A stretch of DNA of 64,000 nucleotides from Celoporthe dispersa (GCA_016584495.1 WAID01000003.1:1612001-1676000); one strand, 5' to 3'; counted from the first letter of the stretch, positions 33,247-46,355 are shown. Notes: a model not told the origin generated them from the sequence alone. A program made the numbers and translations.

Positions 33247-33643
33247 ATGGGCAGAGCCTTAGGGCGAAGCTGTCTGAAAGAATGAAGGCACGGTTGATTG
33301 ATGCTCAGATCACTGAGCGTCCGTCTCCAATTCTTGCACGGGAAACTGTCATGTGAGACCAGCATACCCTTATGTAGTCGATCATAAGACACAGTATTCT
33401 CACTGCTGAACCGGTTTTAAGAGAGAGAGAGAGAGAGAAAGGGATCGTAGTGATTGTCAATTTTCCCCGTCTCAGCTCTTATAGCTTAGCTGTATATGAC
33501 GACTTGCCTATGTGCCTGTTCATCTCACTAGTGAACCATGTGTATGAGTGATGTGAAGTATTTTGTGTAGAAATCAAGTTGTGAGTTGTAAATAGTGTAT
33601 TATATTCATTAAAACGAGGTGCGATGTACATACATCATGATAA
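33247..33643. other. Intergenic between convergent genes
   Basis: 3' UTRs of the AA9 and DUF3433 genes, with a (GA)n tract at 33420-33440. Confidence 0.6.
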
Positions 33644-36600
33644 TCACGGAGCACCCCCAGCCTTGAAAGCGCGGAATTCCTCCGGCGAAAATACCCATAT
33701 ACCAAATCGTTTTTTCTTTTCCCTGGCCCGGAACCGCATGGCCAGATGGTTCGCTGCCAGCCCTACGATAACCTTCACGCCATCCCAGCCAGTAGACATA
33801 ATTTCCCGCAGCAAGAGAAGATTGCGGGTCCGTGAAGCTGCCCTTATAATTGAGGAAGTCGAGCAAATTGCCGCCGGAGGCCAGCAAGATGTCATTCGCG
33901 ATTGTGGAAGGTTCCCTTGGCAAGACATTCGTCCGCGGTGTGAGTGCCCAAGAGATCAACGTTAGTAGTAGCACGGCGCCTAGGAGTCCTTCGAGTATGT
34001 AGGTTGATCTGGGGTCTTGCACGACACGGAGAGGCTTGCTGTCGGAAATGGCCACTGTTGCGTTATAGGTGGTGGCGTCATTTGTGGCATTATGAGAGGA
34101 TGAATTCGAGGCCGAGGATATGGCATTGGAAGCAGTAGCCGGGGCTCGGTACCCTATGCTCAACTCTTGAGCTGTCACAATTCTGTACTGGAGAAGGATT
34201 GCATCGGACACCTCATTCGTCTTCGTGGCATCAGTCAAGTAATCAGTGGGAATAGCGTATCGTGACTGAGTGAGGAGGGAGGAGAAACTGTCAAAAGATG
34301 GATGCCCTGGCTGGTGTTGAAGAGACCATCCAGTTCCTCATAGATCATACTTCCTCGTTCTGAGTCGATAGTCTGCGGTAGGGAAGTGTTGCGGGCCGTG
34401 TCTTCGAGTATTTGAGCCGATTGAATGTTCATATCGGCGCCCAAACAGCTCACATTCACGTCCACTGCCTCAACGAAATCCGCCACATCGCATCCCATCG
34501 CCGAGACGGTTATAACGGGGTCTCCTGTTGTTGGTATAGAGAATCCGCCCCATATGAAAAGCCAATCCGTGCACGGCTCCACGTTGACAGTGAAATGTGT
34601 AGTTTGCAGCTGATGTGTAATGCCGGTGTCGCCGAATCGTCCCGATGATGCAGACATGAACAGAGCGCTCCGAGGAGTAAATTCGCCGACTCGGGTATCA
34701 AAAGCGGCATTGAAATTAAATAATGCGTTGTCACTTAATATGTCCCACGCCGTTGCACAATTATCGACTGTGATATTGATCGTCAAGGGATTGGTGATAC
34801 TCACGGGTTCGGATGATACCGTAAAGTTCGTTGTGTGGTTGAGGGTTAAATTAGCCTGGATCTTCGAAGCTTCGTAGGTTTTGCATGTCATTCCCATCCG
34901 CAGTGCTGGGACGGTGGCCTGAATGTATGTGTCCGTTAGGTTGTTCTCATCCATACTGTTGTCAAAGCCTTGTATCGAGAACTTGGGAAATGCCAAACCC
35001 TCATTCGTGAAAGGAGGATATGACATGTTCTCCATAAGTATCTGTCGAGCGACAGGAATCTCAATGGGGTTAAGATCGAGTGAGTTCACGACCAAGTCGT
35101 TCGTGTCAGTGGAAACGAATGAGCCGGTGGTGAGCAGTGACGCGCTGGTGTATCGGGGGATGGAAGTAGCATGGAACAAGGACGCTGTGAAGATATTGAA
35201 GAAAGGTGACAGAAGGGACGCAACCACCATGAATACGACCGCGAGATTATCAGCTCGGGTTGCATTAAGAAGGACACGAGGCACTGAACCGTTTAACAGG
35301 TCGAGGGCCACAGAGGAGCGGAAGTTGGACCCACGCTCCATGTTCATGTACGGTGCAAGCGCACACAATGCCGATGACATGGAACCGAGATTGAGAGACA
35401 GAAGCGAGAATACCTGGGCAGGAAGGGTGCTCCAGAGCAGTGTCATGTACCTATTCGAGCTAATATCGTCGCCTAAGCCTTGTTGAACAGACGAGATATG
35501 AAGGGTGGATTGTAGTGCGATGATGAGCCCGATGAGTACAAGGCAGGTGCCTAGACGCGTTGCATGGTGAAGTGCCCATGCATAAACCATTTTGCTGTTC
35601 TCTGCGCTGGATTGGTGACCGACGTTCAACTGACCGGAAAGGTGTTTTTCAGCATACAGTGTAAGCCGATACGTGGAGTCGAAACGCTCGTCTTCAGGAA
35701 TAGATCCAACTTTAGGGATCGTAGAATAGGAATATTCCTGTAAGTTCCTTCGCGCTTCTTTCTCTCTGAGGTGTCCAAAATCCATAAAGGTGTATATCAG
35801 ATTTGGCTGATCTCTCAAAATTGAAACAACGCCATAGGTCGTGCAGGGGTCGAACGTTATGTTGCCCCTCGGCTGCTTCAGTAGGATGGTTGTCGCACAC
35901 AGAATGCCAGAGACGATAAGCAGAGCAGTCATGAGGTGACATGCTAACGCCGAGACCAAGAGCCTGCTTTTCAGACTAGTGACGGTGCCTTCGGTGCTGC
36001 TCGGTATCGTGTCCATGAGCATAATGGAAGCAATCTGCGCAGCGTATCCCTGATAATACTGCTGAAGCATGTCTTGGAGCAGGTCTGTATCAAACAGGGC
36101 TGTATCCTCTGTATCGTTCGAAAGGCCTTGGCTGACTAAGATGTCGTGCACAAAGTTGTTGGTCAAAAGCGTCAAATTGTTGATCATGAGAGGTTCCTCG
36201 ACAAAATATGCTGGTTCTGTAATATTGTGCAAGTCCAGATGCACTTGCATGATTTCCCAGGGATGGACGTTGTCAAGGACGTGTGAGGTAGAGTTCTCCG
36301 ACAGAGAAGCATTTGGTGTCTGCGTCCCGTTTTGAACCACATCGACCTGAACAATTTGGTACCCAGGCTTGCAGACCATTTGACGAGACCTGGCAAGCTC
36401 AACCTCTGAGGGTTGATAGCCGAAACCACCACAAATCTCATCCGAAGCCCTGTCTAGCCAAGTCAGGTTGAGTGAGCCGAAGAAGAGGACCACACGCTGG
36501 TCTTCGAGCTCCTGCGAGCCATTACATGAAGCCGGATAGAAAGTGCTCCAGTAGCATGTCGAGTTACTGCCATTTATCTTCGCCAAGTCCGTCGTAGCGT

Positions 36601-37561
36601 TGTAGCTCATCTGACAACCCGGTGTATCAACCCCGATCTCAAAGTAATGCCATAACTGGCGGCAGACTTGGTCGTCTGGCCCATATTGCTGATATTTTAG
36701 GTCCACTGTTGCATTTTCGCAGCTGAGGTTTGCAGAGAAGGCCTCCACCGTTGTGTTCAACTTGGAGCCATCTGGTACAGGAGTGTTGATTCGTTGCCAT
36801 GCAAATTCGGCCGATGTTCCGTCAGGATAAGCAATATAGTCTGCGAATAGCTCAAGCATCAACGCATGTGTCAGAGCCAGCTCGGTATACGTGGGCTGGG
36901 TAGCAGCCTGATTAGGTGATAGAAAGCTGGTTCCTAGAGTGACCGCATGAGGCTCGCTCATCACCAGTGTCGGGGTCAAGGTAATCAAGCCAGTCGACAG
37001 TGAGAGCAGGAGCTGAATCAAAAGCCCAACGATTAAGCTGATGGCAACGACCCAGTCCCGGTATTTCCAGGCCTTGATGATTGCCAATGGCGACCACATC
37101 GACAAGTAGTCCAGGAGAATCGTTCGATCGGCTTCAGCTGGGCCATCAGATAGCCTGCACCATGGCGTTACCAGCTGGGCTTGGAAAGCAACTCGGCCCC
37201 AAGCAGCAGAAATGATGGTTAGGATGACGGTCGGCCCATATGTCCAGAGGTAATGATTACTCTCCGTGCTCGTGGCTAATCCGAGATTTCTGCTCGAGGC
37301 CAATAGAAGCAGTTCAATAGCCATGGCTAGAGAGATAAAAGTGAAAATGAAGAGGATAAGGACTTGGTGTTGCAGATATACAGGCAGCCAGCGTCGATGG
37401 TTTCTGACCACTACTGGTGAAGGTTTTCCAGGAGATGACAAGGGCATACTCTTCGGCATTGGGACTCGCGAAAGGGAAGGCGGGGGTCCTTGTCGGACCT
37501 GTTTATGATTAGGCTGTCTGGTGCGGTCATTTGGACTTCTGAGGAACCGGTTTGGTGTCAT
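33644..37561 (-). CDS. DUF3433-type large fungal membrane protein
   Basis: An intronless gene of about 1305 residues. The first ATG in the open frame is 37561 (MTPNRFLRSPNDR). After a basic N-terminus come clustered hydrophobic helices (HQVLILFIFTFISLAMAIELLL, VILTIISAAWGRVAF, DWVVAISLIVGLLIQLLLSL). A large Asn/Thr-rich, Cys-containing and probably glycosylated loop follows, then more helices (ALACHLMTALLIVSGILCAT, CLVLIGLIIALQST) and a second external region. This tandem arrangement is typical of the DUF3433 fungal family, whose function is unknown. Two frame breaks occur. One is at CCC 34305-34307 (one base missing), after which HPSFDSFSSLLTQSRYAIP continues. The other is at CCC 33784-33786 (one base extra), after which GVKVIVGLAANHLAMRF continues to the TGA at 33646-33644. 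Codon use is less biased than in neighbours, suggesting low expression. Confidence 0.85.
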
Positions 37562-40500
37562 GGTAAGATGCCGGGTCTTGTGTAGTGAGACTCGCTGAAG
37601 CGAAGATGGAGAATCGCGACTCCAGCGACTGGTTCGAAACACGGGAATATGCAAGAATAACGGTTGATTAGGTCTGAGCTGTAGATCATTAAGGGTGATT
37701 ATACTTTTAATACTATATAAGCTCTCTGAGGGCGGCGACGGCTGAGGGCTGAAACCTCATCGCATGTGCGTAGCATGGCAAACAGCTGACATCGCCTATA
37801 CACAGCATTTGTCATTTCACAAGGGCGAAGTTTCAGCCCGGACTAGTTCATCAAGTACGAACCTAGTCCTATTAGATAGGGGGGCGGAATTTAGGGATAA
37901 ATCGCTGCCAATTGATGGATAGACATTGCCGCGGCGTTCTCATGTTGTGTTCCTGCGGTCGTCTTGTCGGTCGGCCCCTCTGCACTCGCTACCTGGAGCT
38001 GCCGGATAGTCTTTAGGTATGTTTTAAGGCAGATATTGAGAATGTGAATTCAATCAAGGACTGGGACAGCCCTCCAGGACCCCACGCTGCACGGAACACA
38101 GCCGAGCAAGAGCTGGCTAGCACCCTCAATCATGGGCCAGAGACATGATGGACTGTGTGTGGTACATGGCATACTCGCTCCTACAGATCCAGCTCTACCT
38201 TGGATCCATGCTATCCCCTCTTTTCCCTTTTCAATCTCCGTATTTCCCTCTGCTATTCTTTCATCCTTGCCTTCTTCACCCTGCACGCATTGTGTTGACT
38301 TACCTTTCACAAGTAATGAGTACAGACAGAAGGAAGAGGAGAAGAGGGGCCTGGCGGAAACGTGTAAGATGATTGGCCAAGGATTTGGAGTCCGTACTAC
38401 TATTACCCCCCCCCCCCAATCGCCCTCGTCCTCTGAAATGGACCCACAAGTGACGCCGAGTGTCTTTGCGGTAGGCACGTATGATAGCGATGGAGATGGG
38501 CTGAGCACCAAAATAATAATTGGCGTCAATCATGCACTATGCATACCGATGCTGTGTGCCCTTCCGGAGAGACCCAAGTTGTGGCTACTTGGGAACTCGA
38601 GTACCGCTCGAGTACTGTATACAGTCTTGGCAGGTCTTTGAGTTGTATTTGGCCGAACTGCTGGGAACCAATCCCTGGTGGTCCAGCAGCAAGCGCATGA
38701 CACCGTCTTGGTGCAATGCTGGCCAGATGTCTCATAAGACTACCCGGGCGTGGCCCCGTGATGTCCAGTCAAGTGAGTGGGTGAGCAGCCGCTTTGGGGA
38801 TGGGGCAGGATGGGGGACAGCAGCACTCAAATGGCCACGAGCGCCGGCGGAGTCCACGGGTCACGAGCCCGTGACAGCTTCCCCGGGGCGTTCTAGGGCG
38901 TGCAGCACAGCGGACATGACATGCTGTGCACTCTACTGTGTAAGTTTCTCACTGTCCATGCTCTAGGAAAAGCAAGTGCTCCCTCTCTCTCTCTGTCTCT
39001 CTCTCTCTCCCTCGGTAGGATATGGGGCTTTCTTTTCCCTTTCGGGGTGGGTGGGTTTTCTTGCTAGCAGCAAAAAGAAACTGGACAGTCCCGACCGCCT
39101 GGAAGAGACTAGGGGCAAATGCAGTCAATTTCGCGATCATTGCGATCTGGGCGCTGGGGAGATTGCCCTCTAGTGGGTTGGACATTGCTCAGGCCCCACC
39201 CTGACAGGGCCTGGAGCTACTGTGAGCGGCCGGCTGATGGGAAGCGACAGCGGCTCATTTTAAGTCAGGGTCCCTGTCTAATAAATAACCTGGCAGCTGG
39301 CACGCCAGAGAGGTGCTCTGTTCTGCGCGCCGGCCCAGAAGAGCGATCCGTGCCCACGCCACCCTGGCCTATCGCCTGTCTGTCCCTGCATGTGGGCGAG
39401 ACCACCTGCCTGGCCGGACCTGACACCCCTACGTAGTACCTATGGTAGTGGTTGGTACAGTGGTACCGTAGTACTGTTGGTAGGGACTGCGCAGGGAGGC
39501 CTACAAGCTGCGGACGGGGCTGGAATCCTGCTGCATCGTGCATCTCCCGCCTCCCGAACTCCCCTCACCACAAAAGTCTGGATGCTTTTAGTACATACAT
39601 AGTACATGTGTGGTATGATGGGGTGCTAATTAGCACATGTGCTAACCCTCCTCCTGCTCATCGCTCTTCCATCTTCCTGATTCCCAACTCCACCTTCTCT
39701 TGCTGCTCCAGGGCGTCACTTTTTTCTCACTACCATCGTCCAGGTCACTACCCTGACCTCGCCTCTCCTTTTCCCTCCACATTAATCTCATCAGCCTTGT
39801 CCACCCTTCCCGCCTGTCCCCCCTCAAGCCTCAAAGCAGCGCAGGTTACACACATAACACCACAGAGGCTTGCTGCACCCTGCACGGCGATCGACCTGGT
39901 CTGCTTGCACGCAACCTTTGCGCATCAACTCATTGACGACTCGGCTCGTTGCCAATTCGACCTGAAACTCGCTCATTCCCGTCGGAGGCCACATAGATTG
40001 CCATCATCTGCGATACCGACATCCCATTGCCGTCGGACTGCCACTGACAGACGAGGAGAACAAATCTGTTTCTCCCCCTCTGTAACCACACCCCCCCTTC
40101 TTCACATCGCACAGCAGGGTGCAAACCTACAGCTGCAGTCCTCCACATACACCCCTCCCCCCCGGCGTGCTACGAAACCTCCGATACGAAACGCTTCCGG
40201 TCGTCGCCCACGTTGCCTTCGTCTGACACCTCTTTTCAAACCACCCTACGTGTCTGTCATCGCCCACTGCTGTCCCGGCCCGAACCTGAGACACGGTCAT
40301 TTCACACGCGAGTAGCACCCGACGAGCCCTACACTGCAGCTGATTTGCCAGCCCACGCCATCATTCTTTTGCTTCGCGGCTGCCGACACAACCCCCTTCG
40401 CCTGGACACCGCGCGCATCAATTGCCCTCACCTTGGCCCACGATAGAGTCGACATCCCTCCGGAGGCGCATCTCTGTATCCTTCACCGAACGCACTCATC

Positions 40501-40568
40501 GTCTCCGAAAGCGATCCCGTTCTCGATCCCGGAAACGCCGGCGTTCCTCCGACATCCTTGCCGACATC
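37562..40568. other. Intergenic
   Basis: About 3 kb. It starts with the DUF3433 promoter, including a TATATA element (minus strand, 37713-37719). The middle is noncoding-looking, with AGTAC-rich sequence near 38590-38625 and 39430-39475 and a 14-base perfect palindrome at 39623-39636. The end (about 39640-40568) is a C-rich tract that is likely the long RHO3 leader. The 287-codon ORF at 39452-40315 looks like an untranslated leader. Confidence 0.5.
37713..37719 (-). promoter_or_regulatory. TATA-like box of the DUF3433 gene
   Basis: TATATAG on the minus strand about 150 bases upstream of the start at 37561. Inferred from motif and spacing. Confidence 0.35.
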
Positions 40569-41550
40569 ATGCCTTGTGGACTTGGTGGGAGCAAGACCGT
40601 CCAGCGCAAGCTCGTCTTGCTGTGAGTCGATGATAACCCCTGGGAGGGAAAGAGGAGGACGATGTAGCCGGACTGACGAGCACAATTGGCTGACGATGTC
40701 ATCGAATCATTAGGGGCGATGGTGCCTGTGGCAAGACTTCGTTGCTGAATGTCTTTACGAGAGGGTGTGTATCTTTCTCGCCGCGTCTCGCAGCCGCCCA
40801 TCGCGGGATTCGCTCCCTTGAGGGCAGGATCAAGACGTACGGCTTACATTGTCTTCGCGCAGCTACTTCCCAACAGTCTACGAGCCAACGGTCTTCGAGA
40901 ACTACGTGCATGGTGCGTACTACCACCGGAATCCCGTCCACACACACCGAAACGTCGTTATTGCGGACTTTCAGAACTGACCGAGGGGGTTCAGACATCT
41001 TCGTCGATAATGTCCACATAGAACTGTCCCTGTGGGACACTGCAGGTCAAGAAGAGTTCGATAGATTGCGCAGCTTATCCTACGGTTCGTTAACGCCCTC
41101 CGACACGAACACGGAAGCATCTCGTGGCACGGAACGCAGCTCACTAACCCCCGCCTTCCAGACGATACCGACTTGATCATGCTCTGTTATAGCGTCGACA
41201 GCAAAGACAGCCTGGAGAACGTCGAGAGCAAATGGGTGGGCGAGATCGCCGACAACTGCCCCGGTGTCAAGCTCGTACTGGTAGCGCTGAAGTGCGACCT
41301 GCGCGAGGGATCTGAGGACGAGGAGGAGGCGCCTGCGGCCACTACCGACGGCGCAGACGGGCAGAGGGAGAAGAAGCCCATGATCGGGTACGAGCAGGGC
41401 CTGGAGGTCGCCCGGAGGATCAATGCCCTGCGGTACCTCGAGTGCTCAGCCATGCGCAATCGCGGCGTCAACGAGGCCTTTACGGAAGCTGCTCGCGTCG
41501 CGCTCAGCGTCAAGAAGGACAAGGAGGATAACAAGTGTGTCGTGATGTGA
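40569..41550 (+). CDS. RHO3: Rho3-type small GTPase
   Basis: Membrane-anchored Rho-family switch controlling polarised growth, exocytosis and actin. Five exons: 40569-40621, 40714-40764, 40863-40912, 40995-41084 and 41162-41550, all GT-AG, 210 residues, frame intact. Visible motifs are the P-loop GDGACGKT (residues 19-26), the effector region YFPTVYEPTVFENYVHDIFV, switch II WDTAGQEEFDRLRSLSY and LVALKCDL. An acidic/Ala insert (SEDEEEAPAATTDG) sits in the usual Rho insert area. The C-terminal CAAX box is CVVM, so Cys207 should be prenylated. The KTVQRKLVLLGDG start and the Ras-like WVGEIADNCPGVKLVLV segment are diagnostic of fungal Rho3. Three of the five exons are 50-90 bases and too short to show as ORFs. 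Confidence 0.95.
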
Positions 41551-43363
41551 GCCAACGCCATTATCACGCAATCTCGCCGGCCTGCACCTGGCGAGGGCGG
41601 ATCCGGCAGACTCGGGCGGCCGCGACGAACCACACCCTATCTCCCCGGATCCATCACGTGGCGTCGGCGTCGGCGTCCTCACCTCTATACCGTCTCCCTG
41701 TCTCTCACTTACACGACTGCATCTCACGACCGCATCCGATGGAGCCCTTTATTCTACTGTACAAATTAATGTAATGCCCAAGCACACACGAGGCGCTTTA
41801 CGGCCGACCTGCCGAGGACGGCACCTCAGTGGCGGGCAGGGGGAGACCTCGAGGCGATGTCCAAATCGAAAGAAGGAAAAAAAAAAACTCGACATGCAAG
41901 ACTGCCTGCTTGGCCTCGGTGGCCGTTGCGACTCTCGAACCACAGCGCCTTTTCTATTCTTTTAGGTGCATGTTGCTTCCGAACCCTTTGTGTTTTTTTA
42001 TCTTTCTCTTTCTGGTTTTTTTCTTTCTGTTGTTTTTGTCTCTGCTTTTTATCGTTTTGGCGGGCGAGATGGGCGGGAAACGGACGGGCGTGTGGAATAC
42101 TCTTTTATTTCCCTTTCTCTCTTCTTTTGTACACAACTCGGAGAAGCGTGGCGAAGCCCGGTCACACGACCTCACAGGAGGTTCTTGAACATCGTGTCTT
42201 TTCATACAATCGCCCTAAGATGAGGCCTCGGTCCCTGTATGGATCCAAGCCTCGAGAGAAGAATACACCCTAGACTCGAGAAACATCGCAATGCTTTTGT
42301 GTGTCACGAGATGAAGAAGCAGTGATCTGTTGTTGACTCGGCCCTAATCCGTGGTAGACTGTTCAAGGCTGGGAGAGGTCCATGCCATGCATCCATGCCC
42401 TCCGAATAGGAACCATTCCACTGTGCTATAATTTGACCCTTATTGGTACAGTCCCAGCATTACAGTAGTGTTAGATTGACTATGGATGATCAGCTATGGA
42501 TGCTACCCAATGCAGGGGATAGCCGGTGACAGCGCTATAAGGCTGCAGTATGCCAGTCTCTAGCACATACGACCATAGGTAGCGGAACGCTTGTGATCCC
42601 GTCTGCTCTCACCTGAATTAGCCGCTGACCGCCAGGTTCGAATTCAATTTATCTTTAGGATCATTAATCCGCTGCGAACATATATGGGGGCTAAATTGAG
42701 CCTCGACGACCGAACCAGCGCGCTTAAATATATTAGCCGCACACCTCGAATTTATTTTCGAATCACAGATTTTTTTTGCCCTGATGACTCCAACCTGCAT
42801 TTGTACAGCGTGGATTTCATCGTGCTTAACAAGGTGTAGATGTTGGCCTGACTAAAGGCCGCCTGCCATTCGCCGGCTAAGCCTGAAGTGACCGGGCCGC
42901 ACACGGCTGTCGGGATGGCGTCAGCGGCCTAAGAAAAAAAAAAATATGGAGGACGCCTGACTAATAACAACCACTGGGCATACAATGCCCTCTTGCTCAG
43001 GAGCACATGGCCATGCTGGGGAGAAAGAAACCGTAAGAAGAGGGAGGAGGCTTTCATATTACACGAGTGTGCCGGTGGGATGGCCATTTTCTTTTAATTC
43101 TTCCCTTTTCGCAGTTCACTTCCTTGGGATCTTCCCTCCCTCCCTCTCTTTCTCTTGTCGTGATACCCTCACTTTCTCTCTGCCGCCGTCCATCTAGCAA
43201 GGTCTACGATGCTAGTGGCGCCGTGTTTTCCTATTATCTCTACTATTATTCCTACAACAACGACAACAGCCACCACCCTCTATACTGCATCATATATATA
43301 GGAAGAAGCAGGAAGAAAGGAGGACAACCCACCTCCCTCCTCTCATCTCGTTTCCACCACACG
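41551..43363. other. Intergenic
   Basis: RHO3 3' region, an AT-rich patch at about 42430-42830 with TTAAATATATTAG-type sequence (perhaps a decayed insert; no ends visible), then the siroheme-synthase promoter. No supported gene. Confidence 0.5.
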
Positions 43364-45290
43364 ATGGCCACCCCCTCATACCGTACTTCCCTTCTCACAG
43401 CAACAGACTGCCGCTCCCACGTGCACCTCATCATCGGCAGCAACTCCCTGGCCGGCAAGCGATGCGAGCAGTCTCTCGCCACAGGCGCGAGGCCCATCCT
43501 CGTCGCCCCAGATCCTGAGTCCTCCTCGGCGCAGCCCATCCACTACGGCCTCGCCAAGGCCATCGAGTCGTCTCAAGTGACGTGGCTCCGCCAGGCCTTC
43601 ACGCCCGAGCTGCTCTTCTCACTCGGCCGCGAGGAGGTCGACCGTGTGGTCGACGCCGTGTTCATCACATCCACCACCACCACCACCACCACCAATAATA
43701 CCACCAATGCCGGTGTGCCTGGCAGCAGCTCCATAGGTGGAAACGAGAAGGATGCAGTAATATCATCTGCACAAGACATCTCGGCCCTCTGCAGGCGCAA
43801 GCGCATCCCCGTCAACGTCGTCGACTCTCCCCAGCTGAGCACCTTCTCCATCCTCTCCACCCACACCGACGGCCCGCTGCAGGTTGGGGTCACGACCAAC
43901 GGGCGCGGGTGCCACCTCGCCAGCAGGATCCGGCGCGAGGTCGCGGCCTCTCTTCCCGCCGGGCTGGGCGCGGGCTGCGCGAGGCTGGGCGAGGTGAGGC
44001 GGCGGGTGCAAGAGGAGGACCACCTCCTCCACGAGGCCCTGGCGAACGGCGGCGGTCTCGGCGCAGGGGACGGGGAGGAAGGGCTGGACCAGTCTGCGAG
44101 CTTCAACCGCCTCGTCACCGAGGAGGATCTCGACGCCGCCAAGGGCAGGCGCATGAGGTGGCTGGCCCAGGTGTGCGAGTACTGGCCGCTGCGGAGGCTC
44201 GCGGCCATCACCGACGAGGACGTCGACGTGGTGCTGCAGTCGTACCCGGGCACCGCGGGCTCGTCTGCCATCGCGAGCATCGGCCGAGGTGATGAACATC
44301 ACGGCGGCGGCCCAGGGAGGAGCGGCAGGATCATCCTCGCCGGCTCGGGACCCGGACACCCTGATCTGCTCACCCGTGCGACGCACAAGGCCATCCAGTC
44401 GGCGGATCTCATCCTCGCCGACAAGCTGGTCCCCGCCGGCGTGCTGGACCTGATCCCCCGGCGGACGCCCGTCTCGATCGCGAGGAAGTTCCCCGGTAAT
44501 GCGGACCAGGCGCAGGAGGAGCTCCTGGAGCAGGCGCTGGCCGGTGTCAGGGCGGGCAGGACGGTGCTGCGGCTCAAGCAGGGCGACCCTTTTATCTACG
44601 GCCGCGGCGGGGAGGAGGTGGAGTACTTCAGGCGGAGAGGGCTGGGGGACAAGGTCACCGTCCTGCCGGGGATCACGAGCGCGCTGAGCGCACCGCTGTT
44701 CGCTGCCGTCCCGCCGACGCAGAGGGATGTCGCGGACCAAGTGCTCATCTGCACCGGGACTGGCAAGAAGGGAAAGCCGCCCGCGCCGCCCGAGTACGTG
44801 CCGAGCCGGACGTGTGTGTTCCTGATGGCGCTGCACCGCATCACGGGGCTCGTGGCAGAGCTGACGGCGCACCTGTCCGCGGAGACGGGCCAGGTGCGCA
44901 CCGACAGCAGCACGGACGATCCATTATCATCATCACCATCATCCGGACCAGAAAAGCCCGGGCCACCACCGCCAGGGCAGGCCGAGGCCGACCGGCAGCC
45001 CAGACCGGCCGCCCGCACCCTCTGGCCCCTCAGCACCCCCTGCGCTGTCATCGAGCGCGCCTCGTGTCCTGACCAGCGCGTCATCCGGACAACACTGCAG
45101 TTCGTCGCCGAGGCGATCGAGCAGGAGGGGGAGCAGGCCGCCGGGCCTGCTGGTCGTCGGCAGGGCGTGCGAGGCGCTCTACACGCCCGACAAGGGGCGG
45201 GCCTGGACCGTTGAGGAAGGGTTTAGGGGGCTGGAGGTCGAGGACGAGGCCGTGAGCGCTGCCCTGGGCGGGCTGGCGGCTCTGGGATAG
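43364..45290 (+). CDS. MET1: Siroheme synthase: fused precorrin-2 dehydrogenase-like and uroporphyrinogen-III methyltransferase
   Basis: Makes siroheme, the cofactor of sulfite and nitrite reductases. An intronless gene of 641 residues when corrected. The N-terminal half (about 1-310) has a Met8/CysG-type Rossmann start (HVHLIIGSNSLAGKRCEQSL, then ARPILVAPDPE), SPQLSTFSILSTHT and RIRREVAASLPAGLGAGCARL. A poly-Thr tract lies near residue 105. The C-terminal half (from about 325) is the SUMT methylase: GSGPGHPDLLTRATHKAI, SADLILADKLVP, LKQGDPFIYGRGGEEVEYF and VLPGITSALSAPLFAA. The G5 run 45127-45131 carries one base too many. Before it reads VAEAIEQEG, after it, one frame over, GLLVVGRACEALYTPDKGRA and WTVEEGFRGLEVE. 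The terminal VVGRAC segment is conserved, so the literal stop at 45214 is an artefact. Confidence 0.92.
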
Positions 45291-46355
45291 GATCGTGTTG
45301 GGTGAATCGGGATTAACTTGGCGAGCCTATATATATATTTATACTCTCGAGTCTCACCGTCCCAGGGTCTGGCGGTGAAGGGTGGTGTCTTGGAGAGAAG
45401 GAACAAGTCATATGATTAGGTAGAGGTCAATAAGACCAATGGCTACGACGTGGAACCCCTGTTGACTGCACCGTTACATGAATGTATCGATCCCCAGCCT
45501 TACAACACGATGACAACGTGGTGGGTGCGGAATCACCATCGTTACACAGGGGAGGTCTAGCTGACATCCTTAGCAACAAGGGAGCTAGCTATGCACGATG
45601 ATGCCCTCCCGCTCCCCGTTCTTCCGGTCCCAACCTCACTCACGTAGGACCCCTAACTATATTGACTGCATTATATGCCCGCATGATGCGGCGGGGGGTT
45701 TTTTTGGGGGGGGGGGTTGTTATTTGTCTTTCTGGTAGGTGTGGCTACATACTCGCCTGGTACCGCCCACTGTTCAAAAGTCAGACGGCTGACCAGTTTT
45801 CAAAATGTAAATGCTTCACACCACTCCTTGGCCCTGCCGGCTGCACTGTGAACGTGGACGCCAGGTCCCCCGTTCTGCCTTTTTCCGATTGGTATGTTTT
45901 GGTGGATACAAGAAGAAAAGAGAGGGAAAAATGAAAAGAGAAAAAAAATCGGAACCAACCGCCGCCAGTAAGCCAGATAAGCGAGAGAAGTTGCCTCCCC
46001 GTCCACACTTGTCTTTCAGCTGCTGCTCTTCTAGTAGGACTGGTGCCAATCCAATCAATAGATTCGAAACGCTATCCATGCGCGCGCAATATATGTGTAA
46101 CGCTCCCTCTGCGCTGCTCTCGATATGCCCTGCTTCCTCCCAGCAGTAGATGTATCAACAAACGAGTGAACAGCGGTGTGCTGCTTGTGGTGCTGTGTGT
46201 TGTGACATAAAAACCAGTCCCATACCCCTGTTCGAACTGCGGCGATCGAAAGGGAGCCCAGGTACGGAATGCTGCCTTCCTCGTACAAAATTGCCATACC
46301 CATTTCCATTTCGACATCATGGTGTGCATGCTGGCCTGTAATTGAGCCCGCGTAT
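45291..46355. other. Intergenic between convergent genes
   Basis: 3' UTRs of the siroheme synthase and PBS2 genes, with G/T homopolymers at 45690-45720. No gene seen. Confidence 0.55.

Noticed and set aside
39452..40315. 287-codon plus-strand ORF upstream of RHO3
   Set aside because: C-rich leader-like sequence, composition Ser/Pro/Arg/His, no motif. More likely RHO3 leader or promoter.
42430..42830. AT-rich patch that might be a RIP-decayed transposon
   Set aside because: No terminal repeats, target duplications or recognisable transposase/RT frame could be seen. Too short to judge by eye.
43763..44872. 369-codon minus-strand ORF
   Set aside because: Antisense of siroheme synthase, rich in Arg/Ala/Pro; the plus strand carries the clear family motifs.
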